From Deltaproteobacteria bacterium (lineage in GTDB: Bacteria; Desulfobacterota; Binatia; UBA9968): a stretch of 16,013 nucleotides of DNA. Below are positions 7,739 to 13,618 of the stretch, one piece after another. Below the pieces are notes generated by a model that saw nothing but the letters and a program-made list of their open reading frames with translations, did no database searches and was not told where the DNA came from. The stretch lies in the NCBI GenBank assembly GCA_020027655.1, contig JAHKKJ010000021.1, forward strand, positions 1 through 16,013. The letters run 5' to 3'. How positions within the stretch are numbered: position 1 is the stretch's first letter; the number at the start of each line of letters is the position of its first letter. Position numbers and translations under genes: made by a program.

Positions 7739-8155
7739 ATGGGAACCAGACGTAAGGGCCGGGAACTGGCCCTTCAGGCTTTATACCAGATCGAGATCAC
7801 CGGCGATGCTTCGATCGCCGCCGTGGAACTCTTCCTTAGTCATTTCGAAGGCAGCGCCGAAGCCAAGGAATTTGCCCGCCGTTTGGTGTCGGGAGTAGTG
7901 AGTCAGCGGGTGGAAATCGATCGACTTATTCAACAATGCACTGAACACTGGAAGCTGTTGCGGTTGGCGAAGGTTGATCTTGTGATTCTACGCATGGCCA
8001 CCTATGAGCTGGTTTTCTGCCCGGACATCCCTCTGAACGTCAGTTTGGATGAGGCCATCGAAATCGGCAAGCGCTTTGGCACGGACGACTCCCCAAACTT
8101 TATCAATGGCGTGTTGGATCAGGTGGCCCACTCAGGCTGCGCAAAATTGCAATAG
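7739..8155 (+). CDS. nusB: Transcription antitermination factor NusB
   Basis: NusB binds boxA RNA with S10 (NusE) and supports antitermination of rRNA operons. From the ATG at 7739 the protein is 138 residues, the usual size, starting MGTRRKGRELALQALYQ. The C-terminal half has the family pattern VDLVILRMATYEL, DIPLNVSLDEAIEIGKRFG and DDSPNFINGVLD. The frame is open upstream to 7670, but those 23 extra residues do not resemble NusB. AGGGG at 7722-7726 is a somewhat distant ribosome site. The ribH-nusB neighbourhood is conserved in many bacteria. Confidence 0.94.
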   Translation: MGTRRKGRELALQALYQIEITGDASIAAVELFLSHFEGSAEAKEFARRLVSGVVSQRVEIDRLIQQCTEHWKLLRLAKVDLVILRMATYELVFCPDIPLNVSLDEAIEIGKRFGTDDSPNFINGVLDQVAHSGCAKLQ

Positions 8156-8163
8156 CCCTGCAA

Positions 8164-10641
8164 ATGGAAGATCGGTATCGGGCCAAGGCCATAGAAGACA
8201 AGTGGCAGCGGATTTGGGAGGAAAACAGAACCTTCCAGGTCACAGAGAATCCGGGAAAGCCCAAGTACTATGTGCTTGAGATGTTTCCGTATCCGTCGGG
8301 GCGCATCCATATGGGGCACGTGCGTGTGTATGCGATTGGCGACGTGATCGCCCGCTTCAGAAGGATGAAGGGCTACAACGTGCTTCACCCGATGGGGTGG
8401 GATGCCTTTGGGCTTCCTGCGGAGAACGCTGCGATCGAACGTGGAATTCACCCTGCAAAGTGGACGACGGAAAATATTGTCTACATGCGGGATCAGCTGA
8501 AGAAGATGGGAATCTCTTACGACTGGGACCGTGAAATCGCCACTTGCGACCCGGAGTACTATCGTTGGGAACAATTGGTCTTCATCCGAATGCTGGAGCG
8601 CGGGTTGGCATACCGCAAGCGCTCCACTGTGAATTGGTGCCCTTCGTGCCAGACGGTTTTGGCCAACGAGCAGGTTGAGGGTGGCCGTTGTTGGCGGTGC
8701 GAGTCCGAGGTCAGCAAGCGTGACATCGACGGCTGGTTCTTCAAGATCACCGCTTACGCAGATGAATTGTTGGATGGGTGCGATCGACTTACGGGCTGGC
8801 CCGAACGTGTCATCGCGATGCAGAAAAACTGGATCGGGCGCAGCGAGGGCGCAGAGTTCGACCTACCGGTAGTGGGCTACCCGGACCTGAAGATCAGGGT
8901 GTTTACCACCCGGCCCGACACTGGATTCGGCATGACTTACGCCGTGCTGGCGCCCGAACATCCGCTGGTGGACCAGTTGGTGACCGAACCTAGTGAGCAG
9001 GCGGAGGTGGAACGGTTCCGCGCTGAAGTGCTCAAGCAGTCTGAGCAGGAGCGCGTGGCCGAAGACCGGCCCAAGCACGGCCTTAGACTCTCTGCGCGCG
9101 TGATCAATCCTTTTAGCGGAAGGGAGATCCCGCTGTTTATCGCGGACTATGTGCTCATGATCTACGGCACCGGCGCTATCATGGCTGTGCCCGGAGAGGA
9201 CCAGCGGGACTGGGATTTCGCGAAGACGCACGAGCTCGACATTATCGAGACGGTCAACCGGCCGGCGGAATGGAGCGGCGAGGCGTTCACCGGCGACGGC
9301 ATCAAAATCAATTCAGGTTTCCTCAATGGCCTTACGGTGGCCGGCGCCAAACGGCGGGCGATCGACTGGCTAGTCGAGCGGGGCCTTGGAGAAGCGAGGG
9401 TCAACTATCGCCTGCGCGACTGGGGAATAAGCCGCCAGCGTTATTGGGGTGCCCCGATTCCCGTGATCTACTGCAATGCCTGTGGCATGGTGCCCGAAAG
9501 GGAGGAAAATCTCCCGGTCGTGTTGCCCCATGATGTCCAAATCAGCGGTAAGGGAGGCTCACCGCTGACCACCCACGCCGCGTTTGTCAGCGCTGCCTGC
9601 CCGCGCTGCGGCGGTCCCGCGCGGCGCGAGACTGACACGATGGACACTTTTGTCGAGTCATCCTGGTATTTTCTCCGCTACTGTTCACCCCGCTTCGAGG
9701 GTGGCATAGTCGAGCGGGACGCGGCGGTGTACTGGATGCCAGTGGATCAGTACATTGGTGGTATCGAGCACGCTGTGCTCCATCTCCTCTACGCGCGGTT
9801 TTACACCAAGGTGTTGCGCGATCTTGGGCTCGTGAAGGTGGACGAGCCGTTTAACGCGCTCCTGTCCCAAGGCATGGTTGTCAAGGACGGTGCCAAGATG
9901 TCAAAGTCAAAGGGCAACGTCGTCTCCGACGACGTGATCCGCGATAAATATGGCGCCGACACCGGACGATTGTTCGAGCTTTTTGCTGGTCCTCCGGAAA
10001 AGGATCTGGAATGGAGCGATCAAGGAGTGGAAGGGGCCTATAGGTTTCTTACTCGTTTGTGGCGCTTCACCTTCCAGCATCGCGAGGCTTTGATCGCGGC
10101 GAGGTCAGATTTTTCGCCAAACGACCTCCCTGGCGATCTTAGGAATCTATACCGGTTGATTCATAGGACCATTAAGAAGGTCACGGAAGACATCGAATCG
10201 AGATTTCACTTCAATACGGCGATTGCAGCCATCATGGAACTTCTCAACGCTCTCAGCGCCAGCGTCCAAGATGAGTCTAAGCGCGAAATAGGGACGCCGG
10301 TCATCAAAGCAGGGTTGGAAACGATTATCACCATGCTTTACCCCTTTGTGCCTCATATCGCGAGCGAGTTATGGGAGTCTCTAGATCATCGAGGCGGTTT
10401 GGATGCCGTTACTTGGCCGCAATACTCCGAAGCGGCGCTCGAAGAAGAACAGCTGCTGATTGTGGTCCAGGTCAATGGGAAAGTGCGCGGGAAAATTACC
10501 GTTTCTGCTGATGTGGACCAAACCCGAATTGAGTCGGAGGCATTGCAGGATCAGAAAGTCAGAAGTTTTCTAGATGGCAAAAAGGTGCAGAAGGTTATTC
10601 ATGTCCCGCGTCGGCTTGTGAATATCGTCGTGGAGGGTTAA
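8164..10641 (+). CDS. leuS: Leucyl-tRNA synthetase
   Basis: LeuS charges tRNA-Leu with leucine and edits mischarged products. The 825 residues are typical of the bacterial class Ia enzyme. In order: the ATP-binding HIGH box as HMGH (49-52); a Cys4 zinc site Cys159/162/176/179; the CP1 editing domain with TTRPDTGFG and GTGAIMAVPGEDQRDWDFA; a second Cys-pair set Cys437/440 and Cys479/482; SSWYFLRY; the KMSKS loop at 578-582; the anticodon-binding helices; and the C-terminal domain ending in VVQVNGKVRGKI and KVIHVPRRLVNIVV. It starts 8 bases after the nusB stop. The middle looks more GC-rich than both ends by eye, which may only be codon use. Confidence 0.97.
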   Translation: MEDRYRAKAIEDKWQRIWEENRTFQVTENPGKPKYYVLEMFPYPSGRIHMGHVRVYAIGDVIARFRRMKGYNVLHPMGWDAFGLPAENAAIERGIHPAKWTTENIVYMRDQLKKMGISYDWDREIATCDPEYYRWEQLVFIRMLERGLAYRKRSTVNWCPSCQTVLANEQVEGGRCWRCESEVSKRDIDGWFFKITAYADELLDGCDRLTGWPERVIAMQKNWIGRSEGAEFDLPVVGYPDLKIRVFTTRPDTGFGMTYAVLAPEHPLVDQLVTEPSEQAEVERFRAEVLKQSEQERVAEDRPKHGLRLSARVINPFSGREIPLFIADYVLMIYGTGAIMAVPGEDQRDWDFAKTHELDIIETVNRPAEWSGEAFTGDGIKINSGFLNGLTVAGAKRRAIDWLVERGLGEARVNYRLRDWGISRQRYWGAPIPVIYCNACGMVPEREENLPVVLPHDVQISGKGGSPLTTHAAFVSAACPRCGGPARRETDTMDTFVESSWYFLRYCSPRFEGGIVERDAAVYWMPVDQYIGGIEHAVLHLLYARFYTKVLRDLGLVKVDEPFNALLSQGMVVKDGAKMSKSKGNVVSDDVIRDKYGADTGRLFELFAGPPEKDLEWSDQGVEGAYRFLTRLWRFTFQHREALIAARSDFSPNDLPGDLRNLYRLIHRTIKKVTEDIESRFHFNTAIAAIMELLNALSASVQDESKREIGTPVIKAGLETIITMLYPFVPHIASELWESLDHRGGLDAVTWPQYSEAALEEEQLLIVVQVNGKVRGKITVSADVDQTRIESEALQDQKVRSFLDGKKVQKVIHVPRRLVNIVVEG

Positions 10642-10644
10642 GAG

Positions 10645-11253
10645 ATGGGCCATAAACGGATCCTTCAATCTTTAATCGGGCCGTGCATTTATCTCGCGTT
10701 GCTGTGCCTGATCGGTTGTGGTTACCGATTCGCGGGACGGAGCGATCTTTTTCCCAAGGACATCCGCTCCGTATACGTGGAACCATTTCTTAATCGAACT
10801 CGGGACGTTGGCTTGGGGACCGAGATAGCCACAGCGCTAAGAGGTGAGTTGTATCGCAGAGGCGAGCTGCAACTCGTGGATCAGGCGGATCGGGCGGATG
10901 CGATATTGAGTGGGGTCGTGCGTTCTTTCGATAGCCTAACCGCGTCGGTAAACCAAAATGACGAGGTGCTGCAGTACGAAGCGACATTGATCGTCGACAC
11001 AACATTTCGCCGCCGAGAGCCAAGTGAAATATTGTGGCGTGGTCAGGGCATTCGGCTAAACGAGATTTATGCCGGTGAGCGAGCCGCGGTTGTCACTACA
11101 TCAACAAAGTTTCAAAACCAAACACTGAACACCTCGAACGTGCGTAGCTTGACGGATATACAGCTCACAGAAACCGAAAGTCGCCGGATGCGCGAGGACC
11201 TGATGGAGCGTTTCGCTCGTGAACTCCATCAGAGACTAATGGAAATGTTTTGA
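10645..11253 (+). CDS. lptE: LPS-assembly lipoprotein LptE
   Basis: LptE is the outer-membrane lipoprotein that plugs and supports LptD during lipopolysaccharide insertion. The N-terminus is a lipoprotein signal (hydrophobic residues 14-24, lipobox LIGC with Cys25), followed at once by the GYRF hallmark of this family. The mature part has the expected alpha/beta pattern: DIRSVYVEPFLNRT near 39, a TALRGELYRRG segment near 63, and a C-terminal amphipathic helix RMREDLMERFARELHQRLM. It starts 3 bases after the leuS stop, a common pairing in Deltaproteobacteria. The usual next gene, holA, is absent. Confidence 0.88.
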   Translation: MGHKRILQSLIGPCIYLALLCLIGCGYRFAGRSDLFPKDIRSVYVEPFLNRTRDVGLGTEIATALRGELYRRGELQLVDQADRADAILSGVVRSFDSLTASVNQNDEVLQYEATLIVDTTFRRREPSEILWRGQGIRLNEIYAGERAAVVTTSTKFQNQTLNTSNVRSLTDIQLTETESRRMREDLMERFARELHQRLMEMF

Positions 11254-11287
11254 TGCGCGGGGTGACAGCGTTCTACACCGCCTAGGC

Positions 11288-11312
11288 CGGCAATCTGATT
11301 GGTATCAGGCCG
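11288..11312. repeat. Hairpin between convergent lptE and rpsT
   Basis: CGGC (11288-11291) and CTGAT (11295-11299) can pair with ATCAG (11304-11308) and GCCG (11309-11312), leaving an AAT bulge and a TGGT loop. It overlaps the rpsT stop at 11305-11307. No T run follows on either strand, so a role as a shared transcription end is only a possibility. Confidence 0.35.
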
Positions 11313-11574
11313 TCGCTACGAGGCTTGCTGAGCGCGATAGCCGCGATAGCCAGCGAGAGGCGGTGTTACGCGTGATCGTTCCCTTGCTGACAGCTTTGCC
11401 TAAGGCTCGATTCACCGCTCTGATGTGAGCGGAAATTGTATCTGGGTTTTTCAACTCGATTGCCTGCCGTGCCTTTTTGATCAAAGTCCTCAGTTTGGTC
11501 CTTGATTCCACGTTTCTCGCCCGTCGCTTTTCGCTCTGACGATGCCTTTTGATAACCGATGGATGGACAGCCAA
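11305..11574 (-). CDS. rpsT: 30S ribosomal protein S20
   Basis: S20 is a primary 16S rRNA-binding protein of the small subunit. The 89-residue basic protein has the family pattern: an N-terminus AVHPSVIKRHRQSEKRRARN, then SRTKLRTLIKKARQAI, and a C-terminal AVSKGTITRNTASRWLSRL. The start is TTG at 11574: AGGAGG (bases 11581-11586 read on the - strand) lies 6 bases before it, and A-x-H follows as in most S20 proteins. The frame extends 5 codons further to another TTG, but that would place the ribosome site inside the gene. It converges on lptE with a 51-base gap. Confidence 0.93.
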   Translation of the reverse strand: MAVHPSVIKRHRQSEKRRARNVESRTKLRTLIKKARQAIELKNPDTISAHIRAVNRALGKAVSKGTITRNTASRWLSRLSRSASLVATA

Positions 11575-11601
11575 ATAATTCCTCCTCAAATGAATGCAGC
11601 C

Positions 11602-11630
11602 TTTCTAACATCTACCCTCGGAGTAGTCAA
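11602..11630 (-). promoter_or_regulatory. Probable sigma-70 promoter of rpsT
   Basis: On the - strand TTGACT (11625-11630) and TAGAAA (11602-11607) are separated by 17 bases, matching 5 of 6 and 4 of 6 consensus positions. Transcription would start near 11595, giving a leader of about 20 bases before the rpsT start. Confidence 0.55.
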
Positions 11631-12298
11631 CGTGACGAAAAAACGGGTCGATGGAAATGACAACCTGCGGTGCGATTCTTTCGGCAATGGTTAGTCGGAC
11701 CATCAGCTTGCTCATGCGATGCAAATTATAATAATGAGGTGGTCTGGTTGGATCAGTCGAGGGTTTCCGACTCCTTTTGCATGTCGAATGTGGTCTTTTG
11801 GCGGCGTTTTGGTGAAAGGTTTCCTTTTCAAGGTCTTAACAGGAGATCGATTCGTTTAATTTACTAGAACTGCCATTAAATCCATGTTTTGAATTACTTT
11901 GATAACTTGTTAAATTTACGAGGAATTTATTGACCTGAAATTGGGCATTTCGCTGAGCTGCGCCATTTTTGGCCCTCTGCTTGACCCTCTGAATTACTTA
12001 TCAACAAGTTACTAACAGTTCTTGTGGGCTGGGATTTTGGGCTGTTCTTCTGCGTCTGCTATTTGATCGAAGGGGACTCTTGGAGTCTGACATTTGCGGG
12101 CCGTATCAGAGCAGCCAAACTGTGAACCCCCCAGTTCGATAGAGGAGGATGTGACAACAATCGCAGCAGAAATAGCCGGGGGACGCATGCGATGTAAACG
12201 CAAATATCAAGTTGTATTCCAAGCTAACAGCCGGATAACGATAGCGCGCCACGTTTTGGATGAGACGAAGCAAGTTCGCTTTGCGTTATCATATTTTT
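11631..12298. other. Stretch without a recognisable gene
   Basis: About 670 bases separate the rpsT promoter from the inverted-repeat cluster. Short open frames occur on both strands (for example 11670-11867 and 12094-12333 on +, 12012-12203 on -), but none has a good start site together with a recognisable protein pattern. Bases 11860-12010 are visibly AT-rich and contain a small pair of direct and inverted repeats spaced by exactly 100 bases (see findings). No tRNA, CRISPR or transposase remnant was seen. Confidence 0.6.
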
Positions 12299-12449
12299 CC
12301 GACCTTGAGAATTTATTTGAAACTCTTTGCTAGGTCGGGTCTCCGACCTAAAAGAATCTGCTTTGTACGTGCGGTCGGCTTCGAACCTGCAAACCTAGCA
12401 GGTGAAATGGCATCATTTTCATTTGATTATTCCGCTTGCAAGGAAGCGG
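12299..12449. other. Cluster of inverted repeats, possible structured RNA
   Basis: This block holds alternating copies of CCGACC (12299-12304 and 12343-12348) and GGTCGG (12333-12338 and 12373-12378). The central pair forms a perfect 8-bp hairpin TAGGTCGG-GTCT-CCGACCTA at 12331-12350. Two further hairpins follow: CCTGC-7-GCAGG at 12386-12402 and CCGCTT-6-AAGCGG at 12432-12449. The order allows mutually exclusive pairings, as in attenuators or structured RNAs. The next gene is the small lipoprotein at 12524. No T run follows the main hairpin on either strand, so it is not a simple terminator. Strand and function are unknown. Confidence 0.45.
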
Positions 12450-12523
12450 GACTTGTGCAATAAAAAATTATCTAGCAAAAACGGTTTTTCAGAGAACGTG
12501 TCGGGAAAGGAGGTGAACTCAGG

Positions 12524-12760
12524 ATGGGAAAGAGAATCGTTTTATTGTCGGGAACAACCCTGTTCGCTTTGATGCTAACATTTGCAGGGTGCGGTAAAAA
12601 GGAGGAGCCAGCTCCACCTCCCCCGCCTCCAGCGCCTGCACCAGCAGCGCCAGCGCCGGCAGAACCGGCGGCACCGAGTGGTGAAATGAAGGCCCCCGCC
12701 GACCAGCCTTCGGGCGGAGCGCCGATGGAGAAGAAAGACGAGGGAACTAAAACCAAGTAA
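12524..12760 (+). CDS. Small Pro/Ala-rich lipoprotein
   Basis: This is a 78-residue protein of unknown function. It has a basic N-terminus (MGKR), a hydrophobic segment (residues 5-20) and a lipobox-like FAGC with Cys23, so it is probably lipid-anchored. The mature part is low-complexity: KKEEP, then a Pro/Ala run from about residue 29 to 50, ending in a charged KKDEGTKTK tail with no predicted fold. Translation is well supported by an excellent ribosome site, AAAGGAGGTGA at 12506-12516, 7 bases before the ATG, and a strong terminator follows. It therefore looks like a real monocistronic gene. A periplasmic spacer or cell-wall-contact role is conceivable but not shown. Confidence 0.82.
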   Translation: MGKRIVLLSGTTLFALMLTFAGCGKKEEPAPPPPPPAPAPAAPAPAEPAAPSGEMKAPADQPSGGAPMEKKDEGTKTK

Positions 12761-12798
12761 AGGTGAATTAACTTTACCGCGGTTTTTGATAACCGAAG

Positions 12799-12830
12799 AA
12801 GGGGAAGGGTATGTATCCTTCCCCTTTTTT
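12799..12830 (+). terminator. Strong rho-independent terminator
   Basis: AAGGGGAAGG (12799-12808) pairs perfectly with CCTTCCCCTT (12817-12826) around an 8-base loop, and the T run continues to 12830. It ends the small lipoprotein transcript and separates it from tatC. Confidence 0.92.
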
Positions 12831-12855
12831 GCAATCTTGGTCCGGGTAGTGGCTT

Positions 12856-13581
12856 TTGGCGACAGATTCCGACATGACGTTAACGGAGCACCTCGAAGAA
12901 CTCCGATGGTGTTTGCTCAAGTCTTTGGCCGCGATAATCTTAGCCTCCGGACTCTGTTATTTTTTTTCGGACGCGATTTTCAGATTCACGGTGGCTCCGC
13001 TTCGACAGAGCCTTCGTCCCGGGCAAAGTCTGATTGGGACCGGAGTTACCGAGGCATTTTTTATTGAAATCAAAGTAGCCATAGCTGGGGGAGTTTTTTT
13101 CTCCTGTCCGGTTATTTTCTATCAGATCTGGCGCTTTATTGCTCCGGGTCTTTCGGGGGCCGAAAAGCGGCTGGTCCTGCCGTTTGTCTTGTGTGCAACG
13201 TTTTTTTTTCTGGGGGGGGCCTTTTTCTGCTACCGCATCGTTCTTCCCGTTGCGTTTCAGTATTTCATCGAGCAATACGGGACGATCGGGGTAACGCCGG
13301 CAATACGTATCGGCGAGTATTTCACCTTTTTTTTTCGCATGATCTTAGCGTTTGGTGTAACGTTTGAGTTGCCGGTTTTCACTTTTTTTTTGGTGCGCTT
13401 GGGCATTTGGAATTACCGTCTCATGCTCGGTACCTTCCGGTATGCCATTGTCGCGATCTTTATCGTAGCCGCCATCTTGACGCCGACGCCAGATATTATT
13501 AATCAATCTCTCCTAGCCGGTCCGATGCTCTTGCTTTATTTAGTGAGTGTCGGGGTGGCCTATCTGTGGCGGAGGGATTGA
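12856..13581 (+). CDS. tatC: Sec-independent translocase subunit TatC
   Basis: TatC is the polytopic inner-membrane receptor for twin-arginine signal peptides. The 241 residues contain six hydrophobic segments. They carry the hallmark cytoplasmic N-terminus HLEELR (12-17, with Glu15 and Arg17), IWRFIAPGLSGAEKR (91-105, with Glu103), FELP (170-173), and LTPTPDIINQ (208-217). The start is uncertain: TTG 12856 gives MATDSDMTLTEHLEELR, while ATG 12874 gives MTLTEHLEELR; neither has a clear ribosome site. Phe codons are mostly TTT, producing several T8-T9 runs plus a G8 run. No tatA or tatB gene lies in this window. Downstream hppA is 37 bases away. Confidence 0.93.
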   Translation: MATDSDMTLTEHLEELRWCLLKSLAAIILASGLCYFFSDAIFRFTVAPLRQSLRPGQSLIGTGVTEAFFIEIKVAIAGGVFFSCPVIFYQIWRFIAPGLSGAEKRLVLPFVLCATFFFLGGAFFCYRIVLPVAFQYFIEQYGTIGVTPAIRIGEYFTFFFRMILAFGVTFELPVFTFFLVRLGIWNYRLMLGTFRYAIVAIFIVAAILTPTPDIINQSLLAGPMLLLYLVSVGVAYLWRRD

Positions 13582-13618
13582 CGAAATTATTCTATTTAAG
13601 AAGGGATAATCCACCATC

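Noticed and set aside
11995..12010. DnaA-box-like TTATCAACA as a replication origin
   Set aside because: It is a single site with one mismatch to consensus and no box cluster or dnaA/dnaN neighbours.
12340..12450. Possible tRNA on the - strand, suggested by GGTTCGAAGCC resembling a T loop
   Set aside because: The flanking T stem would be GCAGG/CCGAC with two mismatches, the putative 3' acceptor CGCACGT has no matching 5' strand nearby, and no proper anticodon arm is found.
12094..12463. Two overlapping + strand open frames as protein genes
   Set aside because: The best start (GTG 12151) is only 2 bases from AGGAGG, the products match nothing recognisable, and the frames run through the inverted repeats.
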